Shown: positions 1 to 14,030 of the stretch, piece by piece
Numbering within the stretch: position 1 is the stretch's first letter
Layout: the number at the start of each line of letters is the position of its first letter
Assembly: GCF_000613905.1 (NCBI RefSeq)
Contig: NZ_BAJW01000002.1
Span: 1 to 64,000, forward strand
Reading direction: 5' to 3'
DNA from: Acetobacter persici JCM 25330
Lineage (GTDB): Bacteria; Pseudomonadota; Alphaproteobacteria; Acetobacterales; Acetobacteraceae
Length of the DNA: 64,000 bases
The notes under the pieces: model-generated
The model's input: only the letters and a program-made list of their open reading frames with translations
What the model was told of the DNA's origin: nothing
Database searches by the model: none
Translations under genes and position numbers: made by a program

Positions 1-558
1 TCCATGGCCCGCCACGGCACGGCGGTCGCGGCGGGCCGGCGTGAGATGGTGCAACAGCTCTGCCTGTTCGCGCAGTCCAGCCTTGGTGCTTTTCCCGCCG
101 TGAATGTAACGTTGCTCTGTGAGATTGCAGAACAACTGGACCATGCTCCAGCACTCGCGGTGGAAGACTTGCTGCGGGAGCAGTTTGCCGCAAACCGCCA
201 GCAGGACAGGGAACGTGGGCGAGCAACATTTGGTGTGCATCGCACAGATTTCCGGCTTTCTGATTTGCAGACAGGTTTAGCGGCGGCAACAGCCAGCACG
301 GGGCAGCAGAAAGCGCTTCTTATGGGCACGGTGCTCGCCCATGCCCGACTGGTGGAAGATTATCGTGGCACGCCGCCCGTGTTACTTCTGGATGAACCTC
401 TGGTACATCTGGACCAGAACCGGCGCGGCTCTCTGCTTGAAATCGTGAAAGATTTCCGCACGACCGTGATCCTGACGGGAACAGACGAAGCACCTTTTGA
501 GGACTTGCGGGCACAGGCAAGCTTTGTTGCACTAAAACAAGGTAAATTTCCCGGATAA
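1..558 (+). CDS. recF: DNA replication/repair protein RecF (C-terminal part)
   Basis: C-terminal half of the SMC/ABC-like ATPase RecF, which helps load RecA at gapped DNA. The 5' end lies outside the window; the frame is open from base 1 and ends with TAA at 556-558. Visible motifs, counted from the Met at base 4: the ABC signature STGQQKALL (about 98-106), then Walker B and D-loop LLLDEPLVHLD (about 127-137). The end of the protein is intact. gyrB follows 110 bp downstream on the same strand. The usual bacterial order dnaA-dnaN-recF-gyrB suggests that the replication-initiation genes lie just to the left, but this is inference. Confidence 0.93.
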   Translation, partial: SMARHGTAVAAGRREMVQQLCLFAQSSLGAFPAVNVTLLCEIAEQLDHAPALAVEDLLREQFAANRQQDRERGRATFGVHRTDFRLSDLQTGLAAATASTGQQKALLMGTVLAHARLVEDYRGTPPVLLLDEPLVHLDQNRRGSLLEIVKDFRTTVILTGTDEAPFEDLRAQASFVALKQGKFPG

Positions 559-578
559 ATCGGGCGACTATCCCATAA

Positions 579-3107
<2,529 letters not shown>

Positions 3108-3137
3108 GAACGCAAGCGTTCTACCTCTGACAAAATG

Positions 3138-3168
3138 AATAGGGAGCCGTTTGCCTCCCTATTTTTTT
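3138..3168 (+). terminator. Rho-independent terminator of gyrB
   Basis: A 9-bp perfect stem, AATAGGGAG (3138-3146) with CTCCCTATT (3155-3163), overlaps a run of seven T (3162-3168). It lies 30 bp after the gyrB stop codon. Confidence 0.9.
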
Positions 3169-3246
3169 GCTTTCGGCTACTAAATATTACCTGATTTGCA
3201 ATGAATATGCGGGCTAAGCCGCGCCGCTACCATCCATATTGTCTGA

Positions 3247-3294
3247 CTGGCTTGCTGGCTTGCTGGCTTGCTGGCTTGCTGGCTTGCTGGCTTG
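3247..3294 (+). repeat. Octanucleotide tandem repeat, 6 x CTGGCTTG
   Basis: Six perfect head-to-tail copies of the 8-bp unit CTGGCTTG fill 3247-3294. They sit in the 315-bp space (3108-3422) between the convergent genes gyrB and kdsA, bracketed by a terminator on each side. On the minus strand a short open frame through the repeat would encode a Gln/Ala/Ser-rich tract. That frame starts inside the kdsA terminator hairpin, so I do not regard it as a gene. Nothing else was recognised in this intergenic region. Confidence 0.95.
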
Positions 3295-3348
3295 GACCAG
3301 GCGGCAATTGTAAAACCAAGTACAGATAAAAATGCAGACGGCTTCCAC

Positions 3349-3388
3349 AAAAAAATCGGGAAGAAGGCCTTAAACCTCTTCCCGATTT
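3349..3388 (-). terminator. Rho-independent terminator of kdsA operon
   Basis: The inverted repeat AAATCGGGAAGAAGG (3353-3367) pairs with CCTCTTCCCGATTT (3375-3388) with one bulged base. Read on the minus strand it is followed by a run of seven T (complement of 3349-3355). It lies about 35 bp downstream of the kdsA stop. Confidence 0.88.
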
Positions 3389-3422
3389 CCACATTTTCTT
3401 AAGCTGAAGACGGTCTGAATTT

Positions 3423-6028
<2,606 letters not shown>

Positions 6029-6367
6029 TTACTGTTTGGACGGAGCGGGTGGAGCCGGCGGTGCTGCGGGCTGGGCAGGCGCGGTCACAGCGGCGGGAGC
6101 TGGGGGCTGAGCCAGAATGTCATGCCCGGCACCCGTGGAAGACCCACGATTCAGAATGGCCAGCACCAGAGAAAGCAGCATGAACAACCCGGCAAGTACC
6201 GCAGTGGTGCGGGTCAGCAGGTTGGCTGTGCCCCGGCCGGACATGAAAGCCCCCATCCCCTGACTGCTGCCAATCCCAAGGCCGCCGCCTTCACTGCGCT
6301 GGATCAGCACAGTGCCTATCAGGGCTATGGTCACGCAAATATGCAGAATCAGCAGGGCTGTAGTCAT
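6029..6367 (-). CDS. secG: Preprotein translocase subunit SecG
   Basis: Small inner-membrane subunit of the SecYEG translocon. The 112 aa contain two predicted membrane helices (about 4-22 and 53-70). The family signature lies between them: IQRSEGGGLGIG, then RGTANLLTRTTA. The C-terminal tail is rich in Pro and Ala, which is common in alphaproteobacteria. It lies between tpiA and pyrG on the minus strand. A purine/pyrimidine-rich imperfect hairpin is visible around 5983-6016, between secG and pyrG, without a clear T-tract. Confidence 0.93.
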   Translation of the reverse strand: MTTALLILHICVTIALIGTVLIQRSEGGGLGIGSSQGMGAFMSGRGTANLLTRTTAVLAGLFMLLSLVLAILNRGSSTGAGHDILAQPPAPAAVTAPAQPAAPPAPPAPSKQ

Positions 6368-6393
6368 GTCGAGTTCCCGATAAAGTGCGGAAA

Positions 6394-7133
6394 TCAGGCA
6401 GCAGAAGCCGCGCCGATAATGGATAGGAATGCCTCTGCATTCAGGCTGGCACCCCCTACAAGGCCCCTGCTACATCTGTAAGGGACAGAATGGAAGCCGC
6501 ATTCTTGGCATTAACAGAACCACCATACAGAATCCTGAGCGTTTTGCCAGCCTCGCCAAACTGACGCACCAGCTCTTCACGCAGGAATTTCATGGTTTCG
6601 GCAATTTCGTCTTCCGTCGCAGCACGGCCGGTGCCAATGGCCCAGATCGGCTCATAAGCCAAAATACCGGAGAAATTGTCAGGCAGGGACCCTTTGATCT
6701 GCCAGCCCAGCGTATCGAAATGTTCGCCGCTTTCGCGCTGGTCTTCCGTCTCACCAATGCAGACAATCGGGGTCAGGCCAGCTTTTGCAGCAGCGACCGC
6801 TTTTTCCCGCACGGTTTCATCCAGTTCACCATGCTCCTGCCGACGCTCGGAATGTCCCAGAATAACGTAGGACACACCAAGGTCCGTCAGCATAGCCGGA
6901 GAAATATCACCCGTATGCGCGCCGGACGTGGCTTTGTGGCAATCCTGCGCCCCCAGAGCAATCGGGGAGGCCTTCAGTTTATCCGCCAGAAGAGCCAACT
7001 GCGTGAAAGGCGGGCAGGTGACAATATCCGGCAGAGTGGCCGGGAGTCCTGCCAGCAGAGCCTCAACAAGCGCCTGCGAATCACGGCTGGTGCCGTTCAT
7101 CTTCCAGTTGCCGACGATAATCTGTCTGGTCAT
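6394..7133 (-). CDS. tpiA: Triosephosphate isomerase (one apparent frameshift near the 3' end)
   Basis: Interconverts dihydroxyacetone phosphate and glyceraldehyde-3-phosphate. The start is the ATG at 7133, giving MTRQIIVGNWKMNG with the catalytic Lys. ILGHSERR (catalytic His) and AYEPIWAIGTG (catalytic Glu) follow. The open frame stops early at 6456 after DVAGAL. Restoring one base in the G/C run at 6462-6467 continues into LVGGASLNAEAFLSIIGA, the normal TPI C-terminus, ending with TGA at 6394 (246 aa). I infer a single-base sequencing deletion, not a real truncation. Confidence 0.93.
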
Positions 7134-7356
7134 ACGCCTCGTCCTTCCGTGCTGCCGGTGTCCGCATCCTGACTGCGTCACTCTGCCATAGAAAACAGGC
7201 TAAACCATACACTCGGCCTGTCGGGCAAGATGCCGCGTGCGTGTTTAGGGGCGTCCCGGTTTGTTCCCGCTGGTCAAGTCCGGCTGCTCCGCTTATGGTG
7301 CCGCGCCCGGGTTTGCTCGTGGCATAGTCTTTGTCTTCTCCCGGATCCCACGGTTC

Positions 7357-9275
7357 ATGATCTCCTATCTGCGTCGCGTTTTTGTTGAATCCTGGCTTGG
7401 GCGTGTCTGCGCCATCGTCATTTTCCTCGCTTTTATCGGCTGGGGGGTTGGGGATGTGCTCGGTTACATGGGCACGGAGACAGATATCGTGGCCAAAGTG
7501 GGCCAGCAGCGCATTACCTCGGCGGATCTTGCGCAGTCCCTGCAGGGAGAAATGCCGACCATCGCCAAACAGATGGGCGTGACAGACCCTGCACAGGTGC
7601 CTGCTGCCATGCGCCAGCAGATTGCCTATCAGGTTCTGCAACGGCTGATCGGGCAGGCGGAACTGCAGGAAGCCGCCCGCAAGCTGAAAGTGACCGTGCC
7701 AGATTCGGCCGTGCGGGATGAAGTTTTCTCTCTGCCTTACTTCAAAGGGGCCAACGGTCAGTTCGACAGAAATATTCTGAATGCGCGCCTGCGGGAGCGC
7801 GACATTCCTGAGCAGCGCTTTCTGACGATGATCCGTGATGATCTGACAAGCCGCACCGAATTGCAGCCGATTGGTCAGGCCGCGAGCGTGTCTGACACCC
7901 TCACCAAACGCCTGTCTGACTTCGGCCTTCAGACCCGGACGATTGACCTGATCCGTATTCCCTTTGCTGAGCAGACAACGCCTGCGGCTCCGGATGATGC
8001 GGTTCTGCGTCGCTATTACGCAAACCATCTGAACGATTTCCGGACCGCCGAACTGCGCCATGCCCGCGTTGTTGTGCTGTCTCCCGCCACAGTGGCTGAT
8101 ACGATCAGCATTGATGAAAAAGATCTGAAGCGCGTCTACGACGAAGAAAGCGACCGTTACCACGTGCCGGAAACCCGCGACGTGCAGGTTGTGACGATGC
8201 AGGATGAAGCACAGGCTCGTGCTGTTGCTGATGTCTGGACAAAAGGAGGAGACTGGAGTGCGGTGCAGGCGGCTGCCAAAGGTGGTGCGTCTGTTGAGAT
8301 GCCCGGCGCACGCCCCTCGGCCATTCCGTCCGAAAGTCTGAGCAAAGCTGTCTTTGCTGCCCCAATGAATGAGATTCAGGGGCCGTTTAAATCAGAAGGT
8401 GGCTGGGTTGTGCTACGCGTTACAAAAATAACGCCGCCCAAAGACACTCCTTTTGACATCGCCAAAAAGGAAATCCTTCAGCAGTATCGTGACGCGAAAG
8501 GCCCGTCTGTTGTTGGCGAACGAAGCCGCCAATTGCAGGATGCCATGGCAGGCAACGGTCTGGATGCCATCCCGACAGATATCGGTGCCGCGGCAGCCGC
8601 AGGCACACTGGATGCGCAGGGCAACACGCAGGACGCACCCCAGCACCGCTCCCTGCGTCCGGCAAACTGCGTGATGCCATTGTGCAGCAGATCTTTACAC
8701 AGACGAAAGGCGCGAAGCCGAACCTGACAGAAGGGCCTGACAATAGCTGGTATGCCGTTGAGGTCGACACGATTACCCCTGCCGCACAACTCTCTTTTGA
8801 TCAGTCCAGAGCAAAGGTTCTGGCCGCATGGCAGGCGGATGCCCGCAAACATGCCGCTGACGAACAGGCAACAGCCCTCTACACCGCAGCGCAGGAAAAA
8901 GGCAGCCTCGCCAACGTCGCGGGCGCAGGTGCACCGGTTGTAAAAGGCCTCGCATTCTCACGATCCGTCCCCAACAAAGCCATTCCGGTCGAACTCATGG
9001 ATTATCTGCCCCGCATGAAAGCCGGGCAGTCCGTGATGGCTGAAGATGCCGGGGAGTTTCTGGTCGCAACGGTAACCTCTGTCTCAACACCCAACCCCAT
9101 GGCGGATCTGGCGGGCTACCAGCGCCTGAAAACGGCTCTTGCGCAGTCCACTGGGGACGACCTGGTTGCGTCCTATGTTGAAGCACTCAGCAAGCGCACA
9201 CCGCCCGTTATCAACCAGCGGGCCGTGCAGGCAGCGTTGTCTTCCCTTGGGTTTGACGGAAGTGCCGCGCCATGA
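7357..9275 (+). CDS. ppiD: PpiD-like peptidyl-prolyl isomerase, SurA_N/parvulin type (apparent frameshift)
   Basis: Membrane-anchored periplasmic folding factor. The start is the ATG at 7357. A single membrane helix (about 14-34, VCAIVIFLAFIGWGVGDV) is followed by a SurA_N-like helical domain, a parvulin-like region and a conserved C-terminal part. The frame breaks at the CCCC run 8638-8641; one restored base joins the two halves into 639 aa, ending at 9275. The stop overlaps the trpE start by 4 bp. The transcript probably continues into the trp genes. The exact catalytic activity of the divergent parvulin domain cannot be judged from sequence. Confidence 0.87.
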
Positions 9276-10810
9276 GCGTTACAGCGCGCATTGCGGCCTC
9301 TCCGTCACGCGAGGCCTGTCAGGACGCATGGAAGGCAGGAAAGCCGTCCGTTGTCTTCTCTGTGGAACCGGCAGATCTGCTCACCCCGGTTTCCGCATAC
9401 ATGCGCCTTGCCGGGTTTGATGGTGGCACGGGGCGTTACACGCTCCTGCTGGAAAGCGTTGAAGGCGGGGTGTCACGCGGTCGGTATTCCGTGATTGCCC
9501 TGAAACCGGATCTGGTGTGGACCTGCCACAACGGGCAGGTCACAGTTGATGAAAACCCGGCACAGCCTGATACTCAGACCCGTTCCGTCGATGGCGCGGC
9601 TCTGGACTCCCTGCGCAGCCTGATCCGCGACACGCAGCTTGATCTGCCAGCAGGCCTCCCTCCCATGATTGCCGGGCTCTTCGGTTATCTGGGGTATGAC
9701 ATGGTGCGGCAGATGGAATATCTGCCTGACGCCCCGCCGGATGACCTCAACCTGCCGGAAGCCGTCATGATGCGCCCCGGTCTGTTTGCGGTTTTTGATA
9801 CGGTCAGTGATGAGCTTATTCTCGCGGCTCCGGTCCGCCCGGCAGCAGGGGAAGACGCCGGGGCAGCGTGGAATAAAGCGCAGGCTCTTCTCTCCCGCGC
9901 ACGCACCTGTCTGGCCGGGGCTTTGCCCGCTGCCTCTGACGCTGCGGCGCCGTTGGCGTTTGAAGCACCGCACTCCACATTCTCGCGCGAAGAGTTCTGT
10001 AACGTCGTCAAAAAAATTCAGGACTACATCGCTGCAGGGGATGCCTTTCAGGTTGTTCCCAGTCAGCGTTTTTCTGCTCCGTTTACGCTGCCGTCTCTGG
10101 CGCTGTATCGCTCTCTGCGCCGCGTCAACCCGGCACCGTTCCTGTTCCATCTGGATCTTGGGGCGTTTTCGCTCGTGGGGTCATCGCCTGAAATTCTGGT
10201 GCGGCTGCGTGACGGCACCATGACGGTCAGACCTCTGGCAGGCACGCGCCCACGCGGCAAGGATGAAGCCGAAGATCTGTGGCTGGAGCAGGATCTGCTG
10301 GCGGATGAAAAAGAACGCGCCGAGCATCTGATGCTGATTGACCTCGGCCGTAATGACGTGGGGCGTGTCTGCAAGCCGGGTTCCGTCCATGTCACAGAAC
10401 GGTTTGTGATCGAGCGTTTCAGTCACGTCATGCACATCTCCTCCAACGTGGAGGGCACAATCCGGCCCGATCTGGACGCTCTGGATGCCCTGGTTGCCGC
10501 GTTCCCGGCGGGGACGCTCACGGGTGCGCCCAAAATTCGCGCCATGGGAATTATTGACGAAATTGAGCGGAGCCGCCGGGCGACATATGCCGGGTGCATC
10601 GGGTATTTCGGGGCAGGGGGGGATATGGACACCTGCATCGGACTGCGCATGGCCGTTGTTAAAGACGGCATGATGCATGTGCAGGCCGGATGTGGCGTTG
10701 TGGCCGATAGCGTGCCCGAACTGGAATATGAGGAAACCCGCCACAAAGCCCGTGCTGTTTTCCGGGCTGCGGAAGAAGCCATTCACTATGCTACACAGGC
10801 AAAGGGCTGA
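9272..10810 (+). CDS. trpE: Anthranilate synthase component I
   Basis: Converts chorismate to anthranilate with ammonia or with glutamine delivered by TrpG. The 512 aa are full length. The LLLES motif near residues 58-62 corresponds to the tryptophan feedback-binding element of the family. The chorismate-binding domain shows VGSSPE, the RPLAGTRPRG block, IDLGRNDVGRV, and FPAGTLTGAPKIRAM. The ATG overlaps the ppiD stop (ATGA). I see no leader peptide or attenuator in front of it, as there is no intergenic space. Confidence 0.97.
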   Translation: MSVTARIAASPSREACQDAWKAGKPSVVFSVEPADLLTPVSAYMRLAGFDGGTGRYTLLLESVEGGVSRGRYSVIALKPDLVWTCHNGQVTVDENPAQPDTQTRSVDGAALDSLRSLIRDTQLDLPAGLPPMIAGLFGYLGYDMVRQMEYLPDAPPDDLNLPEAVMMRPGLFAVFDTVSDELILAAPVRPAAGEDAGAAWNKAQALLSRARTCLAGALPAASDAAAPLAFEAPHSTFSREEFCNVVKKIQDYIAAGDAFQVVPSQRFSAPFTLPSLALYRSLRRVNPAPFLFHLDLGAFSLVGSSPEILVRLRDGTMTVRPLAGTRPRGKDEAEDLWLEQDLLADEKERAEHLMLIDLGRNDVGRVCKPGSVHVTERFVIERFSHVMHISSNVEGTIRPDLDALDALVAAFPAGTLTGAPKIRAMGIIDEIERSRRATYAGCIGYFGAGGDMDTCIGLRMAVVKDGMMHVQAGCGVVADSVPELEYEETRHKARAVFRAAEEAIHYATQAKG

Positions 10811-10864
10811 GTTCTTGCTCTTCCGTCATTTGACCCGTGTGCCGCATAAGGTCATCATAAAGTC

Positions 10865-11461
10865 ATGATCCTTCTGATCGATAATTATGACAGCTTTACC
10901 TTCAACCTTGTCCATTATCTGGGCGAGCTTGGGGAGAGCTGCGATGTGCACCGCAACGATTCTCTGACGGTCACAGAGGCTCTGGCGCTTCAGCCAGAAG
11001 CAATTGTGCTCTCGCCGGGGCCGTGCTCCCCGAATGAAGCCGGGATCTGCTGTGATCTGATTGCAGCCGCCGCCGGAAAAATTCCGGTTTTCGGGGTGTG
11101 CCTCGGGCATCAGGCAATCGGGCAGGTCTTTGGGGCCAAGGTTGTGAGGGCCGCCACGCCGATGCATGGCAAGATCAATCCAGTCTTCCATAATGGCAAA
11201 GACGTTTTTGCGGGCCTCCCCAGCCCCTTTAATGCCACGCGCTATCATAGCCTCACTCTTGAGCCGTCAAGCATTCCTGACAGCCTTGAGGTCACAGCGT
11301 GGACCGAAGATGGCGTGATTATGGGGGTATGCCATAAACAGCATCCCATCTCTGGTGTTCAGTTTCACCCGGAAAGCATTGCATCAGAATACGGGTACGA
11401 TCTTCTGAGGAACTTCCTTGAAGACGCTCGGGCCTGGAACAAGAAGAAAACAGCGGCCTGA
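10865..11461 (+). CDS. trpG: Anthranilate synthase component II (glutamine amidotransferase)
   Basis: Glutaminase subunit delivering ammonia to TrpE. The 198 aa form a class I amidotransferase with the nucleophile elbow [10 protein letters not shown] (Cys79) and the His-Glu pair in FHPESIASE near the C-terminus. An oxyanion-region [10 protein letters not shown] is also visible. It starts 54 bp after trpE, and the trpD start follows its stop by one base, so the three genes are evidently co-transcribed. It could also serve as PabA for folate synthesis; no separate pabA is seen in the window. Confidence 0.95.
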   Translation: MILLIDNYDSFTFNLVHYLGELGESCDVHRNDSLTVTEALALQPEAIVLSPGPCSPNEAGICCDLIAAAAGKIPVFGVCLGHQAIGQVFGAKVVRAATPMHGKINPVFHNGKDVFAGLPSPFNATRYHSLTLEPSSIPDSLEVTAWTEDGVIMGVCHKQHPISGVQFHPESIASEYGYDLLRNFLEDARAWNKKKTAA

Positions 11462-11462
11462 C

Positions 11463-12584
11463 ATGGCGGAGATCATTCTTTCTCCCTCAGCAGATCCGGA
11501 CGTTTTTTTTACTTCCATCCTCAACACCCTCGCGCATGGGAAGACACTGACCAGCGCAGAGGCTGAAGCCGCCTTTGGCATCATCATGGACGGCACACTC
11601 CCGGCAGAGCGCGTCGCAGCGTTCCTGATGGCGCTGCGCGTGCGTGGAGAAGACGCCAGAGAAGTGCAGGGGGCCGTCACAGCGTTAAGAAACCGTATGG
11701 TCTCTGTGCCGCACGTACCTGCAGACACCATCGACGTATGCGGGACAGGCGGTGACAATTACGGCACCCTCAATGTCTCTACAGCCGTGGCGTTTGTGCT
11801 GGCGGCCCTTGGCGTGCCCGTAGCCAAACATGGGAACCGGGCCGTCTCGTCACGCGCCGGGGCATCAGACGTTCTGCAGGCGCTGGGCGTGCCCTTGCTG
11901 GCAGATCCTCAGCAACTCTCTCTCCAGCTTAACCAGCATAAGCTGGTTTTTCTTGCTGCCCCCTATCATCACCCGGCCATGCGGCATGCAGCCCCGATCA
12001 GAAAAGCGCTGGGTATCCGCACCCTGTTCAATCTGCTGGGGCCGATGGTGAATCCGGCAGGTGTCCGGCATCAGCTCATTGGTGTGTTTGCTCCGGAATG
12101 GTTGCAGCTTGTGGTGGACGTGTTGCACCAGCTTGGCTCGGAGAGAGTCTGGGCTGTCTGCGGTCAGCCTGTGGGAGAAACGCAGGGGATTGACGAACTG
12201 ACGCTGGCTGGCCCCACCCGTGTTGTGGCGCTTGAAAACGGCACAACCCATTCCCTTGTTATAGAGGCCGAGATGGCGGGGCTGTCTTACGCGCCCGTTT
12301 CTGCCATTCAGGGGGACGATGCTCAGCATAATGCTGAAGCACTGGAAGCCTTGCTCCGTGGTGCCCATGGGGCTTATCGTGATACTGTTTTACTGAACGC
12401 CGCCTGTGCCCTGCATGTGGCTGGACGACGTTCAATCCTGACGGGTTTGCAGGTAAACCCGCAGGCCTTTAGAGAGTCCGTGGCCGATGTCAGCCGCGTG
12501 CTTGATAATGGCGCCGCGCTAGCGGTGCTGACCGGTTTGCGTACATCATCTTCTGGTACGTATGCTCAAGACAAGACAGGATGA
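11463..12584 (+). CDS. trpD: Anthranilate phosphoribosyltransferase
   Basis: Transfers the phosphoribosyl group of PRPP to anthranilate. The 373 aa begin at the ATG at 11463, one base after the trpG stop; upstream extension into trpG is unlikely. Motifs seen: CGTGGD (about 93-98) for PRPP binding, NVSTA, KHGNRAVSS (about 122-130) for anthranilate and phosphate, and a FNLLGPMVNPA block. It overlaps trpC by 4 bp. It is slightly longer than the common 340 aa because of a C-terminal extension. Confidence 0.96.
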   Translation: MAEIILSPSADPDVFFTSILNTLAHGKTLTSAEAEAAFGIIMDGTLPAERVAAFLMALRVRGEDAREVQGAVTALRNRMVSVPHVPADTIDVCGTGGDNYGTLNVSTAVAFVLAALGVPVAKHGNRAVSSRAGASDVLQALGVPLLADPQQLSLQLNQHKLVFLAAPYHHPAMRHAAPIRKALGIRTLFNLLGPMVNPAGVRHQLIGVFAPEWLQLVVDVLHQLGSERVWAVCGQPVGETQGIDELTLAGPTRVVALENGTTHSLVIEAEMAGLSYAPVSAIQGDDAQHNAEALEALLRGAHGAYRDTVLLNAACALHVAGRRSILTGLQVNPQAFRESVADVSRVLDNGAALAVLTGLRTSSSGTYAQDKTG

Positions 12585-13453
12585 TTATGAACGAAATACC
12601 CAATTCGTCCGCCGCTGGAAATCCCGACGCAGAGGCCTGCATTCAGGCTGATCACATGCCGGATGTACTCTCGCGGATCTGTGCGCGGACAAGAGTTGAG
12701 GTTGAGCACCGTTCAACCCTCGTCTCGCTGAAAGAGATGATGGCCAAAGCGCAGGATGTAAAAGACGCGCCGCGCGGCTTTGGACGTGCCCTGAAGGAAA
12801 AGGCTGCTGACAGAACAGTCGGGCTGATTGCTGAAATCAAAAAAGCCTCCCCCTCAGCAGGTATCCTGCGTGAAGAGTATGACCCCGCCCAGATTGCTGT
12901 TGGCTATGAACAGGCAGGGGCTGCCTGCTTGTCTGTTCTGACAGAAAGCTCCTGCTTTCACGGCCAGAATGAAGATCTCCAGATTGCGCGCGCGGCCTGC
13001 TCTCTGCCAGTACTGCGCAAAGACTTCATTCTTGACCCCTGGCAGGTTTATGAAAGCCGGGCGATGGGTGCGGACTGCATTCTTATCATCATGTGCATCC
13101 TGACAGATGAAGAAGCCCTGAGTCTGGTCGACCATGCCAAGGGGCTGGACATGGATATTCTGGTGGAAGTGCACGATGAGGAAGAGCTGAACCGCGCGCT
13201 CGCGCTGGATACCTTCCTGATTGGCATTAATAACCGCAATCTCAAGACGTTACAGACGGATATTGAGACAACAAAACGCCTTACGCCACTGGTGCCCCCA
13301 GACCGGATTATTGTCTCTGAAAGCGGCATCAAGACGCATGGAGACGTCATGGCGCTAGCCGAAATTGGCGTGACTGGTTTTCTTGTTGGAGAGTCTCTGC
13401 TGCGTCAGCCTGACCCCGGCAAGGCGGCCCGTGCGCTGCTCGGATTTGCGTGA
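12581..13453 (+). CDS. trpC: Indole-3-glycerol phosphate synthase
   Basis: TIM-barrel enzyme that closes the indole ring. The 290 aa are monofunctional, with no TrpF domain. Motifs seen: [46 protein letters not shown] (listed as key residues), [10 protein letters not shown], and [10 protein letters not shown] with phosphate-binding GFLVGESLL near the end. The start ATG overlaps the trpD stop; an alternative ATG lies two codons downstream. The first 20 or so residues are not conserved. Confidence 0.96.
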   Translation: MIMNEIPNSSAAGNPDAEACIQADHMPDVLSRICARTRVEVEHRSTLVSLKEMMAKAQDVKDAPRGFGRALKEKAADRTVGLIAEIKKASPSAGILREEYDPAQIAVGYEQAGAACLSVLTESSCFHGQNEDLQIARAACSLPVLRKDFILDPWQVYESRAMGADCILIIMCILTDEEALSLVDHAKGLDMDILVEVHDEEELNRALALDTFLIGINNRNLKTLQTDIETTKRLTPLVPPDRIIVSESGIKTHGDVMALAEIGVTGFLVGESLLRQPDPGKAARALLGFA

Positions 13454-13454
13454 C

Positions 13455-13931
13455 GTGCCTGAAAAGACGCTGACGCATCTTAATACATCCGGTCATGCGC
13501 ACATGGTGGATATCTCAGAAAAAGCTGACACACACCGCAAGGCAATTGCGACAGGCTCTATTTCCATGCTGCCCGAAACCCTGAACATGATTGTTTCAGG
13601 CAGCATGCCGAAGGGTGACGTTCTGGCAACAGCCCGCATCGCAGGCATTATGGCAGCCAAGAAAACGGCGGATATCATACCGCTTTGTCACCCACTGCCC
13701 CTCAGTCGTGTTTCGGTTGATCTGCTCCCGGCAGATGACAAAATCGAGATCACCGTTTCTGTTACAACAAAAGGCGCAACCGGGGTCGAAATGGAAGCGT
13801 TAACTGCGGTAAGTGCCGCAGCGCTGACCCTGTATGACATGTGCAAGGCGGTTGATCGGGGCATGAGGATTGACGGCATCAGGCTCCTGCATAAAAGCGG
13901 GGGACGATCAGGCGACTTTAATGCGGAATAA
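13455..13931 (+). CDS. moaC: Cyclic pyranopterin monophosphate synthase MoaC
   Basis: Second enzyme of molybdenum-cofactor synthesis. I chose the GTG at 13455, one base after the trpC stop. It gives a typical N-terminus ([20 protein letters not shown]) and 158 aa, close to family length; a longer frame would run into trpC. Motifs seen: [30 protein letters not shown] and KSGGRSG at the C-terminus. Its position at the end of the trp run is common in alphaproteobacteria. Whether moeA follows elsewhere cannot be seen. Confidence 0.94.
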   Translation: MPEKTLTHLNTSGHAHMVDISEKADTHRKAIATGSISMLPETLNMIVSGSMPKGDVLATARIAGIMAAKKTADIIPLCHPLPLSRVSVDLLPADDKIEITVSVTTKGATGVEMEALTAVSAAALTLYDMCKAVDRGMRIDGIRLLHKSGGRSGDFNAE

Positions 13932-14030
13932 TTGAGGGACGCTTACGGGCTCCTTCACTTTGACATAAACCCTGTCCCTGTAACTGACTGAGTTCGCAGT
14001 ATAACTTTTAAAGCCAATAAGGATGAGCCG

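Noticed and set aside
3247-3294. CRISPR array
   Set aside because: 8-bp units in direct contact with no spacers and no cas genes.
3180-3392. Short minus-strand open frame through the octanucleotide repeat
   Set aside because: It begins inside the kdsA terminator hairpin, has no ribosome-binding site, and its middle is just the translated repeat.
7081-8163. Minus-strand open frame (360 codons) opposite ppiD and tpiA start
   Set aside because: Antisense shadow of the PpiD-like gene and the divergent promoter region; composition not protein-like.
10811-10864. Possible trp attenuator or leader peptide between trpE and trpG
   Set aside because: Only 54 bp, no tandem Trp codons, no terminator-antiterminator pair.
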